Counted from the stretch's first letter, positions 10,457-23,509 are shown. The stretch is 64,000 bases of DNA from Pyrrhosoma nymphula (GCA_963573305.1 OY754339.1:86335838-86399837), one strand, 5' to 3'. The notes: a model not told the origin generated them from the sequence alone. Made by a program: numbers and translations.

Positions 10457-10660
10457 CTAAGGGAATGAGTTAGAAACACTTTGCTTTGCTCGAAGTGACA
10501 CCGAGCTTTCAAATCCATCTCTCAGCATTTCATGCAAGCTCCTTATGTCTTCCTGTAAGGAAACATCAAGTTTATTTTCCAAAGGAGTGCTGGTATTCTT
10601 TTGACTCTTGAATTTTAGTAGCATTTGAAGATTAGCGAGTGTAGAGAAGATGTGAGGAGT
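10457..10660 (-). other. Unrecognised 66-codon open frame, possible exon or remnant
   Basis: On the minus strand the frame reads without an ATG start: TLANLQMLLKFKSQKNTSTP, ENKLDVSLQEDIRSLHEMLR and on to a stop at 10457-10459. The composition is soluble-protein-like and differs from the surrounding AT-rich noise, with a possible helical stretch. A weak acceptor (AAATTCAAG) lies inside it. I see no homologue and no neighbouring exon on this strand, so it may equally be chance or transposon debris. Confidence 0.2.
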
Positions 10661-13600
10661 TGTTTAGACTGCTGATTTCTATTTTTGTTGTCTGCCTCAA
10701 GATATGTTTCTGTATATGCAGCAATGAGTGAAACATGCATCTCTTTGGACAGTTTTGAATAAGAAAATCTATTGTTACAAACAAATCAAGGACTTTATCC
10801 TATTGATTATTACCTTTTTTTCCACATGGCCACTGCCAACTTAATTTTCTATGGAAATTATAGAAAAGCAAAAGTTAAAAAAAGCAGTAGCTTTTTCACA
10901 TAATTTTATTTGTTGGTTCAGTACATGAATTTAATAGTGGTGGGAAGTGCATATTGAATTACAGAGCTTATTTTTCTTAGGTCAGTAATGAATCTTCAAT
11001 GCTTCCAACCCTCAGTACAGCAAATGCAAAGGACAGAAATTATTTTCTTCTTCCCCTCTTTGTTATCTTTATGATTTCCTGTGTCTTTACATGGCCAACT
11101 GATTTCATTAAAAAGAATGCCCTGGAAATATTTCAAGGCTTGGTCATGAAAACCGTGAAGGTAGAATACTTCATAGAAATATTTATATTATTTGTTTCGA
11201 GGAATGCAATTGAGTTACTGTAAGGTTTCTAAAATCATTTCACATTAGAAGTCTCTCTATGTTTTATAATGATACTTTTCACCCTTGCTATGCTGCACTT
11301 TCCAAATACCAATTATCTTTTCGGTTTGCTCCTCTAGTCAGATAGGCAGGAATCCACATCAAATCAGGTGCATGTGTGTTCATGTTCACAACTTATGACT
11401 CCTCCTAAATTCGCTGGAATCATAATTCACATGCACATGCCCTTCCATTTGGGTTAGGCATAGTTTAAAAAAAAGCTTAATTCTTGGTGTTAGATATTGG
11501 AAACTGGTGGCACAATTTCAGCATTTCCTCCTGCATCACTCTCCCCTTGCATACCTCTTTCATTTCTCAAACATTTTTGCATTGTTTCATACAGTCTTAT
11601 TCATGAGATTTATAATCCTAATCGCACTTCCTTCCTCCATATTCATCCATAATGCCATTTGTCTACCCCTTCCTCTCATACGATTCACTCTTCTTTTTTT
11701 CTATTTTATTTTTTTACTTCTTTTTACCCATTCAGGCATAACTCCCTTAACAAATTTCCAATCATTGCATTTACACTAATGGATGTGTATAGGTATAGCG
11801 AAACTTGGTGGCACTCACTAGCGGAGGATTAGTGGACACTGACCGTAAACCAAGCATTCATGAGCTTGTAAATTTATTGAAGGACTCTTACAGGGTCCTC
11901 TGGAAAATGGCTCGGCCACTACATCCCACATCTCATGTATGCTTTCCTCTCCTTTGCATCATGATCTTCACATGCGAGTGCCACCAAGTTTAGTACACCT
12001 ATAACTGGCTCACACACCTGACCGGCAATAGGGAGATCCGGGTTTGAATCCTGGTCAAGTCAAATGATGTTTTCATGGCAAATTTCACCGTGTTTGGTGA
12101 TTAACTCCCTTATCCTCAACTCATTTCGAGCATTGTAAATGCTGCAAACAAACCTTCTGATTGAAGACTGCTGATGTTGTCTGTATTCTGAGATATTCCG
12201 TTAGGGATGCTGCTGAACTATGTATTAACTTGAGGATTTCCAAAACATCTTCTGAGTTGTAAGAAATTTCTGGCATAAGATGTTTTTCATGATGGTAGAT
12301 TGAGCGAAAAATTACTTCACCTAGAATTTGACCTCATTTTGAAGAAAAAAATCTTATCTTTCCAATGATATTAAAATACTAACCCCTAGCCGAACTACTT
12401 TTCGAGGAATTTGCCTGAAAATACACAAGTTGTTTTACATGGGATAGATTGCAGCTGCGTGCCCCAGGAGGGATTATATTGAGTAAATTAGGAATTTATA
12501 ACACCTAGATTTTTTCAAAATAATAATAGTGTGTAGTTTGTATGTTTCCTCAACTATTAATAAAAATTAATCCATTACTCACCACAGTAATTTTTACAGA
12601 ATCACAAAAAAAATCCTTCTGTATGTGAAGGCAAATTCACCTTATGGCATGAAAAAATGAGTCAAGTTAGAGACTTATGTGGGAATATTTATTTAATTAC
12701 TGAGAATTTTGGTCATGCATAGCTATATTTTTGCACCATTAATGTTACAATATTTACTTCATACTTCTTACACTAGACGCTGAAATTAAAAAATGAAATT
12801 CGAATATGGTCTCCATTATGACTAGGGAAATATCTCGCTCAAACTACCTTAACCCTTTTTCCGTTTCAAAAGATTTTGCATATGCTCTAGATATTAGTCA
12901 ATTATCCAGGAAAAATGAAAGTAATAATTTATTCAATAATTCAATTCTCAAACGCTTTATTGTTAGTCATTTTTTTACGAACTATTTTTAAATGTCATCC
13001 AAGGAAAACTCAAATGACATTTATTGATTAACAATAGCATGAATTTAAATTGTAAAATATGTTTTAAGCTGAATTGAATTATCAAATGACTGTGGAATAT
13101 CCCCACAAGTCAGGCTTAATAACCAAAATTATGTTGTAGATTTTATGTCCAGTTTATCTCATTTCAGCCTATGCCTAACTTCATATCTAAAATTTCCTCA
13201 GAACTACCTTATTCATATGAGATTTGCCATCAATACTTGTGATATCTTTCATGGATCTTATATCTTATTTATAAGAGAATTCTATTAACCTTCAATTTCT
13301 CCAGTTCTTTATTTGAATACTGTTTAAATCCACTTAAATGTGAATATAAGTGATTTAAAAGTATTAATTAATCTTGGTGGAACTTCTCTTGATTTAGGCC
13401 CCAGCTATAATTACCCATACACATGATGGACGTGTACATATGTGCAAGAATGATGCTTGTTATGTGTAACCATTGTGTACTTTCCTCTGCTATGGCAACA
13501 CTGCGCTGATTGTTAAAGTAGTGAACTTCTATTCCGTGAACACTAAATATAATATACTGATGCACTACTAATATGTCTCGCTCAGGGATCCTTGATAATT

Positions 13601-16549
13601 TTGGAAATAAATTCCGTAGGAAATTGTTTCCAATAATATAAATATTCAATTCCAATTTCCAATAATAAATGAAAAAATTTGGAAATAAATTCCCAATTTC
13701 TCTTGCAGCTTAAGTAATTTTTTTAACAGTACAGGGGTCATTTAAAAAAATTCATTTATACATTGTTTTTTCAGTATTAGAATCAATTAAATTTGACTCA
13801 AATTTCTCTTGCAGCTTAATTTTTTTGAACAGTTCAGTGGTCATTAAAAAAAATCCATTTATGCATTCTCAGTTTTTCAGTATTAGAATCAATTAAGTTT
13901 GACATATTTTTTATGTAACATACAATTAGAATGTATGAATGTTGAAAAATGTGCTCCTTAACATCCACTATTCCACTCCTATAAACTTTTGTCTTTTTCT
14001 ACTTTCTCAATGCATTCATATATATCCTGGGACCAAATTCTTCTATTAAATTTATAATGAGGCCAAATTTTTTTTTATGGTGCACCATGCAACTTTTTCT
14101 GGATCACTAATTAGCATGAAAAATTTAAAACGCAGTTGTTGTATTTAGGTGTATAAGTTCGCTTCTCAGTTCAAGTTTGTAATGGATGGGTTCAAGGTTG
14201 AGGCTTGGGCAGCTTCATTACACTGTTCGTGTACAGTGGTTTACCCATTTGAAATAATTTGCACATCATCTGATTCAGTGAGGAACACATTCAGCCATAG
14301 CCCTTGTTTATAGTCCCATAGTGCATATTGAATAATTAAGTTCCTGCACAGGCTTTTTCATTGTATTATTAGTTGCTCAGTACTAAACCTTAGGCTGACT
14401 CGGGTGTGAGAACTCCAGTGCCTTATATGGACTGCCAGCCACTATGGAAGTCTGTTTCTGAAAACTATCTTGGATAAGGTTTTATACATAGTGTGACACG
14501 TACAGCCTCCATAGTGAAGAATTCTATTCTTTATTGGAATCAGAAATATCTACTGAATTACAATGAGGTGCATTTAATGGTGTATACTTTTGAAAGTTGT
14601 TATTTGAACCAAGTATGTTGTATCTGATTGCTCGTGTATATTTTGGCTCCTTGTGAGAGCTAAATATGATCATTTTTAGTCAATTTTACAAAAAATATAT
14701 TTTTACCATTCATATTTTCATAGCTGTTTCAGTTGTTTTCCATAAATGATCATTTTCAAATCCACTATGTATATGTATGTGTGCATGTGTGTTGTGTGTA
14801 TACCTATATACACATGCACAAACATATATGTGTTGAATAAAATCAAGAGTACCTGTGTATAGTATTTATGTAGTAATTCTTTTGGTGGATCAAACTTTAA
14901 GTTATGTCAAGTTGACACTTATGTCTAAGTCTCGGTAAAGTGTTATTAAATTGATGATACTATTACCGTATTTTAATCTGTAAGAAAATGTTTGTGGCCC
15001 TACTCTACTACAGGATGAGGTTCCTGATTAATATGACTTTAAAATTTTTATATCTAACTCCCATTGAATCATACTTTCATTACTATTAGAAATTGTATTA
15101 GAAATTCCTATCTCATGGTATGAAACAATTCCATATTTCCATTGAATTGTTTAAAGTGTAGTCACCTCATGGGTAATTGCAGTTGTACTGATAGGAAATT
15201 GAACCAAAGGATTCTGTAATATTTTCTGATTTGTCACTGTTGATTACTCATTTCAGTTGGTGTTAAAGAGTATCTTGGTCAGTTCCATTTATCCTTCACC
15301 ACTTTGTATTTAATATTGTATAGTAGTCATGGAGAAAATATTTAAGCAAGTTATATCAATGTAGCAGATATGATGTGAATCTCATTTTTATTTTATTGGA
15401 AATGGAAATGTTATATTCAAGTCTTCACCAAATATGTACGTGATGCTTAAAACTATTTTATTGTCTAACTTTGTTATGTATATAAAACAAAATATACTCA
15501 TTGTTAAGTTCATCTGAAATTCCTCTTTTATTTCCCCCAATCATTTTTTTGTGTTATGCACGTTGTTCTATATGAATTGAATGAATCTCAAATGATCCAA
15601 ATGAAATATCTATGTTTCCTAGAATTCAAATATCTTAGCGACTGAGCTTCGTGAACTTTCATGACAGTCCAAGCGCCTTTGCTTGATGGGTCCCTAAAGT
15701 AAACAAACCCCCAATAACTCTCACAGCCTCGAAGAGTCAGGTCAGCTGTTCCTAGAAAAGGGCTTTGAGTGAAGGTTCTCCCTTCTGCTGTTATCTCTTG
15801 TTATTCTGCTATTCAATCTCCATGGGATGACCTTGACTGGGAGAATGATTTAATGCTGCTGATTTGGGACAAGAAGAAGGAAAATCATCTGAAGTGGAGA
15901 CGGGAGTGACGAAAGTGATGTACACCTAATTTATTATTCGTTGAAAGGTTTACGACTGATCCATCTGTTGTATATGTATGACTATATGGTACTTCTCATG
16001 CCTACTTCTCCTATTTCTGTCGTAATTCAATGCCTAATTTTGTGTACATAATTTTAGTAAGCTCGCAACGCCACTTTCTATGGACGCGTTTCTACAGGTA
16101 TCGTTGTGGTAATTGTGATGTAGATATGATGGCGTGAGACCAATAGAAAGATGCCTAATTGCCAATGCCAAGTAGTAAGCAGAGGTATAACATGAGATTT
16201 AAATTATTTCTATTCCACATTTTCTTCCAATAGGGTAGGTATTTGATTAAAAAATTCCTCTTTTGGGATGTGGTAGACAGCAATGAAAGTAAGTCGAAAG
16301 ATATTCACAGTCAGGATATTACGGTTGTATTTCAATTCTGGAGGAGGCCAATTCCCCAGCACAACAGTACTATGTATTATAAATTCATGGCATTTATATT
16401 CTATTTGAAATAAACAGAAGTTTTGCCTCCCTTCAATCAATCAAACCCCTTTCATTCACAGCCGCAGGAGATGAGTTGTAAATGAGGAATGGCTCTTAGC
16501 AGTACCTTAAAAACATAAATTTACAACATATTAGTATAACCCTAGTTTT
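10661..16549. other. Long AT-rich region with almost no recognisable content
   Basis: Apart from a SINE-like fragment at 12001-12140 I see no exon, RNA gene or complete element. An imperfect duplication at about 13660-13900 repeats AAATTTCTCTTGCAGCTTAA and the following CAGT...TTTTTCAGTATTAGAATCAAT. A TG/CA-rich self-complementary patch lies at 14765-14835. All ORFs are short and AT-driven. Confidence 0.5.
12001..12140 (+). mobile_element. tRNA-derived SINE fragment
   Basis: The text CACACCTGACCGGCAATAGGGAGATCCGGGTTTGAATCCTGG is nearly the anticodon-to-T-arm part of the tRNA-like head found at 16975-17050 and 18000-18650. The downstream CATGGCAAATTTCACCGTGTTTGGTGA differs from the tails at 17-18 kb, so this is a relative or a truncated copy with another tail. 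Confidence 0.6.
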
Positions 16550-16784
16550 TTAATGGCAAAAATTTTAGAAGACCAGTACTCCTTTTACTCCATAGAGGAA
16601 TTCATTGATAGTGACAAGGATGATATGATTTTCTTGTAATTTAACATCTGTATTTGTATAAATAATATTTATAATAATATTTTCTGTATTTGTAATAATA
16701 TGATTGTAATTCTGTTAATTAACTTATGACGAAGACTAATGCAAATTGTATCTTGTTTTATGTCTAATAAATAAATAAATATAT
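16550..16784 (+). pseudogene. 3' end of a LINE (RT C-terminus, 3' UTR and AATA-repeat tail)
   Basis: AKILEDQYSFYSIEEFIDSD at 16556-16615 matches in style the end of the jockey-like RT at 58.9 kb (KFFLTKCYYTVKEFLSDD). A non-coding run follows, ending TGTCTAATAAATAAATAAAT, the microsatellite-like tail common to these LINE 3' ends. Only the extreme 3' end is present. Confidence 0.6.
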
Positions 16785-16804
16785 ATATATACACTCATCC
16801 ATTC

Positions 16805-17170
16805 GAAAATCGGACGCTCAAAGGCGAGAATAAATTCATACAATCATAGGAAATGGAAAGGGATAGGAACACATAAAAGGGTGGGTGAAAAAGTTCCCGT
16901 GTGCCATCTCTCGGCCACTAAAGTTGGGCATGGAGTGTAACATAAAACCCCGTCGAATTCAGCAGTTAATTGAGTAGCCTTGCTGGTGTAACTGGTAGCA
17001 CACCTAACAGGCAATTGGGAGATCCAGGTTCGAATCCTGGGTAAGGTGAAATTTTGTCTGTTTGGATTTGACACATTTTCATCTTCCCCACCAAACCCTG
17101 TGTTCCTCCTTTTATGTGTTCCTATCCCTTTCCATTGCCTATGATTGTATGAATTTATATATATTCTTTT
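16805..17170 (+). mobile_element. Foldback element with tRNA-like core (copy 1)
   Basis: The ends are inverted: ATTCATACAATCATAGGAAA, then TGGAAAGGGATAGGAACACA (16830 on), against TGTGTTCCTATCCCTTTCCA and CCTATGATTGTATGAAT at 17117-17156. Between them sits GTAGCCTTGCTGGTGTAACT plus GGTAGCACACC, an A-box region, and GGTTCGAATCC, a B box at 17030. The unit therefore combines Pol III promoter elements with terminal inversion. It shares its head and tail with the larger compound copy at 17868-18750. Confidence 0.75.
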
Positions 17171-17202
17171 GAAATTTTCGCCAATTGGCCACAAATATAT
17201 AA

Positions 17203-17391
17203 AATAAGACTTACAGGAGGTAGGAGAAAGAGATATAGATAAAGAATTTGTTCTTATGGGAACGTTTCGGACCGGTTGGCTTCTAAAGCTGAGGAAGGAC
17301 CAACCGGTCCGAAACGTTCCCTCAAGAACAAATTCTTTATCTATATCTCTTTCTCCTACCTCCTGTAAGTCTTATTTTATATATGTATAAT
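17203..17391. repeat. Long inverted repeat (about 80-bp arms) holding a hammerhead-like core
   Basis: The left arm 17203-17280 (ACTTACAGGAGGTAGGAGAA ... GGGAACGTTTCGGACCGGTT) is nearly perfectly complementary to the right arm at about 17301-17385 (AACCGGTCCGAAACGTTCCC ... AAGTCTTATTTTATAT). The 20-base spacer contains AAGCTGAGGAAGGA. The right arm plus spacer forms the hammerhead-like motif at 17289-17318. Opposed copies of a hammerhead-bearing terminal repeat are an arrangement described for Penelope-like elements. Confidence 0.85.
17289..17318 (+). ncRNA. Hammerhead-ribozyme-like core 1
   Basis: The order is CTGAGGA (CUGANGA box), stem II GGACC caac GGTCC (297-301 with 306-310), GAAA, then CGTT. 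The A-C / G-T pairs after GAA would make the two-base stem III, and GUU fits the NUH cleavage triplet. Stem I pairing with the flanks is weak. Minimal hammerheads with a very short stem III are reported in Penelope-like elements. Activity is inferred only. Confidence 0.55.
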
Positions 17392-17414
17392 GAATGGTAG
17401 TGAATCTCCTCCAG

Positions 17415-17444
17415 CTGAAGAAGGGTTCTTAGCCCGAAAGCTAC
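17415..17444 (+). ncRNA. Hammerhead-ribozyme-like core 2
   Basis: CTGAAGA, stem II GGG ttcttag CCC (423-425 with 433-435), GAAA, then GCTA. Compared with the neighbouring cores the stem III pair changes from C-G to G-C (AG/CU instead of AC/GU), a compensatory change, and CUA still fits NUH. Stem I is poorly paired. It may be an old copy. Confidence 0.45.
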
Positions 17445-17755
17445 CCTAAGCAGTGGACACCGGTGCCATCATGGATCATCTGCCAGTGAGTGTCCACTGA
17501 TTTACTTTCCTATCCTCCCCCAACCTCAACGCCTTGTTGCTAGCTTATACTTTTATATTTATTTCCTTTCTTTATATATATATATATATATCCACGGCAC
17601 ATTTTTACCCTCTGATTTCTCGGCTTTACCATCTTCCACATCACCAGTGTCTTCGTCCAATTTTAATTATATGTTTCCTATCTCTTTCTTTCACCTTCTG
17701 TTCAAATTATTATATATATATATATATATATATATGACTTCTCAATTTTCTACAG

Positions 17756-17785
17756 CTGAAGAAGGGCCTACATGCCCGAAACGTC
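17756..17785 (+). ncRNA. Hammerhead-ribozyme-like core 3
   Basis: CTGAAGA, stem II GGGC ctacat GCCC (764-767 with 774-777), GAAA, then CGTC with the standard GUC triplet. The bases before the core (CTACAG) and after the triplet (CAGTAAG) pair at four of the first five positions, giving a plausible stem I. It follows a (TA)n run at 17711-17736. Confidence 0.6.
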
Positions 17786-17867
17786 CAGTAAGTCCTCTCT
17801 CTCTTTTTACTTTTCTTTCCCCACCCCCTGTCAAGTGTTTTTATTTTATATATATATATACACAATC

Positions 17868-18750
17868 ATACGAAAAATGACGCTCAAAGGCGCGAATAAA
17901 TTCAAACATTCATAGGAAAATGGAAATGGATAGGTACACATAAAAGGACGAACACAGGGTTTGGTGGGGAAGATGAAAATGAGTCAAATCCAGACAGAAA
18001 AAATTTCACCTTAGCCGGGATTCGAACCCGGATCTCCCAATTGCCGGTCAGGTGTGCTACCAGTTACACCACCAAGGCTACTCAATTAACTGCTGAATTT
18101 GACGGGGTTTTATGTCACACCCCAAGCCCAAGTTGAACGGCCCAGAGATGGCGCGCAAGGGCGATTTCACTCACCATATAGGGGACATACACAATTGGAA
18201 GGTTGAAAGGAAAGAGGAATACAGGCATACAACATATAAAGAGGTGAACAGTACGTTTAAAGGCACGCATAGCCGTAGAAGAAGAAAAGAGCCAACATGG
18301 CCAAATATACACAATCATACGAAAAATGACGCTCAAAGGCGCGAATAAATTCAAACATTCATAGGAAAATGGAAATGGATAGGTACACATAAAAGGACGA
18401 ACACAGGGTTTGGTGGGGAAGATGAAAATGAGTCAAATCCAGACAGAAAAAATTTCACCTTAGCCGGGATTCGAACCCGGATCTCCCAATTGCCGGTCAG
18501 GTGTGCAGGTCAACTTGGGCTTGGGGTGTGACATAAAACCCCGTCAAATTCAGCAGTTAATTGAGTAGCCTTGGTGGTGTAACTGGTAGCACACCTGACC
18601 GGCAATTGGGAGATCCGGGTTCGAGTCCCGGCTAAGGTGAAATTTTTTCTGTCTGGATTTGACTCATTTTCATCTTCCCCACCAAACCCTGTGTTCGTCC
18701 TTTTATGTGTACCTATCCATTTCCATTTTCCTATGAATGTTTGAATATAT
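17868..18750. mobile_element. Compound tRNA-SINE foldback (two opposed copies plus a tandem copy)
   Basis: A minus-oriented copy (17868-18125) has the tail ACAATCATACGAAAAATGAC and head with GGGATTCGAACCCGGATCTC. Then 180 bases of unique DNA follow. A second minus-oriented piece (18307-18506) is essentially identical to 17868-18066. Finally a plus-oriented copy (18510-18750) ends TTTCCTATGAATGTTTGAAT and (TA)n. The plus copy's tRNA-like head (18567-18640) folds: all seven acceptor pairs form if G-T is allowed (GCCTTGG with CTAAGGT), and the T arm CCGGG TTCGAGT CCCGG is perfect. The two opposed copies give about 195 bp of near-perfect inverted repeat. TA microsatellites adjoin both ends. Confidence 0.8.
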
Positions 18751-18792
18751 ATATATATATATATATATAACTTCTTGGAAAATCACTCGGGT

Positions 18793-20973
18793 GATAAATA
18801 TATAATATGCCAAGAGGGTGGCCGATAAAAATATAGAGACACAAATGAATCTGCCTCAATGAATCACCTCGATGAAGCCAACCGGCAACTTTCTGACACT
18901 TCCTCATATCAGCCTGTGTCCCATGACCCTAATCCTGAATTTTTGGATGAAATAATCTCATTTCTTCAAAATAAAGGCCCAGATGAAGGCCTGTCTAAAC
19001 AAGATATCACCCTTCTTTCTCCGTCACACCCACGCACCCCAAACTTCTATATTCTACCCAAAATTCATAAACCTGACAACCCCGGCCACCCCATTGTCTC
19101 CTCTTATAACTCACCCACCGAACGCATGTCCGCATTTGTTGACTACTACCTACAACCCATTGTCCACTCCCTGCCCTCCTATATCAAAGATACTTATCAT
19201 TTTCTTGAACGCCTCCATTCCACTCCACTACCCTCTGACGGTGATATCTTAATGGCCACTATTGATGTCACTTCCCTATACACCAGCATTCCTCATTCTG
19301 AAGGAATTTCTGCCATCCACCATTTCATTACTAAACGCCCTGCTCCTCACATTCCCAGCTCTGACTTCCTTCTTGATCTTTCTAATTTCATCCTTACCCA
19401 CAACGCTTTCTCCTTTAATAATAATTCTTTCTCCAAATTAAAGGATGCGCCATGGGTAGTCGCTTCAGTCCTTCCTACGCCAACCTTTTCCTTGGACTTT
19501 TTGAACAATCTTTTCTATCTTCATGCTCACTAAAACCTCTTCTCTGGCTTCGCTACATTGACGACATCTTCCTTCTATGGCCACATGGTATTAATTCCCT
19601 TAATTCTTTTATTTCCTCCCTCAACGCCTCCTCTCCCCTCTCCTTTACTTCTAACATCTCTGCCTCTAACGTCATCTTTCTAGACGTAAACGTCTCCCTC
19701 TCGAACCGCAAATTTAGCACTTCCGTTCATATCAAGCCCACCAACCAACAACAATACCTCCATTACAAGAGCTGCCACCCCTCCCACACTAAACGGTCCC
19801 TCCCCTACTCCCTTTCTATTCGTGGCCACCGAATCTGCAACAACCCTGACTCCCTTGATAAATTCCTCACTACCCTTCATCAATCTCTACTTCGCAGAGG
19901 CTATCCAGAGCACCTCAATAATAAAATTCTCAAAAAACCACACTCCCCCAAACTGCCTCAAACCAATAGCATTTCTAAACACAATATCTCCCTCTGTACC
20001 ACCTACTTCCCTGGTGTTGACTCTCTTAGACGCATTATTAAAAACCTCTACCCTATCCTTTCAGACAACTTAACCACTTCTAAAATATTCCCTCAATGTC
20101 CCTCTCTCAGCTTCAGACGCCCCCCCCCAATCTATCCGCCATTTTTAAAGTCACCAAACCCGTCCAAATCACTCAAACCCACCAAATTCCTTCCCACCCC
20201 GTGCAACCGCCCGCGATGCAAAACTTGCTCCATCCTCATCACCCAGCCTTTGCCGGACAAGTTCCTCGCTTTTCCCCTCCCTTCTGTCCTCTCACCCTCT
20301 TGCACCACACCTAACATTGTCTACATCCTCCTCTGCCAACACTGCCCTTCTTTTTATATTGTCTTATCCACCACTCCTCTCAACATTAGAATGAATGGGC
20401 ACCGCTCGTCCTGTAACGATTGCCCCTCCCTCTCTGTTTCTCTCCCTGTCGCCATTCACGTCTCCTCCCAAAACTCCACTTTTAATAACACTTTTAAAGT
20501 TGGTCTACTTATTGCTTCCCTTCCCCCTTCTTCCTCTCCCCTTCAGCTCAAAGATCTTGAATCTTCTTGTATTTTAATCCACCAGGCTTTCTCGCCCCCT
20601 GGACTCAATAAATCACACTAGTTTCTCCCTCCCCCTCATCTTATCTCTCCCTGCTTCCTCCATTCTCCTCTTCCTTTTTCTTCCCTTTTATTCCTCTCTC
20701 CCCTCCGCTCGCCCTCAACCCGCTAGCCCTCTCCCCACTCTTCCTCTAGCCCCTCCTTTCCTTCTTACACCTTCCTCTCCCCCTCTTTCCCCTCCTTCCC
20801 CCCTTACTCCTTCGTCTCCCCCTCTTTCCCCTCCCATACCTCAATCTCTCCATTTCATCATTCCTACTCTCTAGCCTGAGAAAGATGGTCATGATCCCAT
20901 CGAAATATTGAAAGTTTAAATTTGTGAGTGTCCTTTTTTGTCTCTATATTTTTATCGGCCACCCTCTTGGCAT

Positions 20974-20985
<12 letters not shown>
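18793..20985 (+). mobile_element. Penelope-like element, 5'-truncated, bounded by inverted repeats
   Basis: The coding part (18859-20621) is RT plus a GIY-YIG-like endonuclease, the hallmark of Penelope-like elements. About 45 bases at 18793-18842 (ATGCCAAGAGGGTGGCCGAT, then AAAAATATAGAGACA) are the inverse of 20935-20985 (TGTCTCTATATTTTTATCGG, then CCACCCTCTTGGCAT). The opening RT sequence lacks the N-terminal part usual in the family, so the left inverted piece abuts a truncation point. The 3' UTR is C/T-rich and ends with a hammerhead-like but imperfect hairpin (20876-20915: GATGG tcatgat CCCATC then GAAA). The insertion adjoins (TA)n on both sides. Confidence 0.9.
18859..20621 (+). pseudogene. 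Penelope-like reverse transcriptase / GIY-YIG endonuclease, frameshifted
   Basis: The first frame, 18859-about 19443, has FYILPKIHKP and ATIDVTSLYTSIPH, RT fingers and palm. The frame then shifts at about 19440, just before AMGSRFSPSYANLFLG. RYIDDIF at about 19550-19570 is the catalytic block, then FLDVNVSLSNRKFSTSVHIK and the Penelope-type KPTNQQQYLHYKSCHP. The C-terminal part (20312-20410) reads NIVYILLCQHCPSFYIVLST and NIRMNGHRS, a GIY-YIG-type nuclease in which the second motif Gly appears replaced by Val (YIV). One frameshift and that substitution suggest inactivity, though most of the protein is intact, implying a fairly young copy. Confidence 0.9.
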
Positions 20986-22758
<1,773 letters not shown>

Positions 22759-22975
22759 AGCGTCGATGGTACTAAGGCCTGACGGAAGTTTTAGTTGGTT
22801 TGGCCCTCGATCCGGAGATGTCCTTGAGCTGAATAAATTCTGTGCCTATAAAATTGTTGGAAAGCCAATTAGCAACTCCACCACTGTTCGTGGTACCAAT
22901 GTCAGCCATCCATCCATATCCATCTTATTTGAAAGTGGACGTGAATCTATCCACAACCAACCATTATGCTGTGAG
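22759..22975 (+). CDS. BTB/POZ-like protein, first recognised exon
   Basis: The acceptor GCTTGTTTTCAG lies at 22747-22758 and the donor GAG|GTAATT at 22975/22976 (phase 0). An ATG at 22766 gives the possible N-terminus MVLRPDGSFSWFGPRSGDVL, but the frame is open upstream of it to the acceptor, so earlier exons may exist. The 70 residues include ELNKFCAYKIVGKPI and end ILFESGRESIHNQPLCCE. I do not recognise the domain. Splicing to 25043 keeps the frame (LCCE|VTVNFGN). The next intron is 2.07 kb and contains Penelope-derived debris. Confidence 0.7.
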
Positions 22976-23029
22976 GTAATTCTGAATATTTGGTCACCTG
23001 GCTATTATGTCAAGTATTAACTTAGCAAA

Positions 23030-23370
23030 TTCCAGCTCAGTGGCATATGTGTCAAACGCCTTAGTAGCCTTCTAAAGAAGGCATTCGACACATATGAAAT
23101 ACCTAGTGAATGCTGCATTGAGTTTTATCTGCAGAGAGCGATTCTGCATCATGCATGTTTTCAGCTCTTACTGGTTGAGTGTTTGTGAAAAGCTTTATTC
23201 TGTGAAACTTTAGGTACTTGTCAAATGTTGTTGGTCTCTGATGTATTAAGAGGCTGAATTTTTTTTTACTTTTCATCATGACTATACCAAGGAAAGGAAG
23301 GAAACAAACTTTCTCATATTCTTTAGTGAAGTTAATGCCTTGATAATTTTGATCCAGTCCCAATTGAGAT
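23030..23370 (-). pseudogene. Penelope-like RT fragment within intron
   Basis: On the minus strand FLPFLGIVMMKSKKKFSLLI continues into HQRPTTFDKYLKF, the post-catalytic block typical of Penelope RTs (LPFLDxxV...VYRKPTxTDRYLxF), followed by RAESLSADK. Both ends are truncated and no GIY-YIG part is present. A hammerhead-like motif in the same orientation lies about 200 bases upstream at 23567-23601, so both may belong to one decayed element. Confidence 0.7.
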
Positions 23371-23509
23371 TATTCAGTTTTTCTGTCCGGTTATTACCAG
23401 ATAACAAATATATATAAATAGCGCAGCATAACAGGCAAGAGAGAAGTTGCAAAGGTAAAAAAATAGCATTTTGTAAAGGAAGAAGATGAAATATTTGCTT
23501 TCCTGGCAA

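Noticed and set aside
17871..18650. Functional tRNA genes at the four GGTTCGAATCC-type boxes
   Set aside because: The same head occurs in several mobile copies with shared tails and opposed orientation; the one that folds well has C at the position expected to be U33. They are SINE heads.
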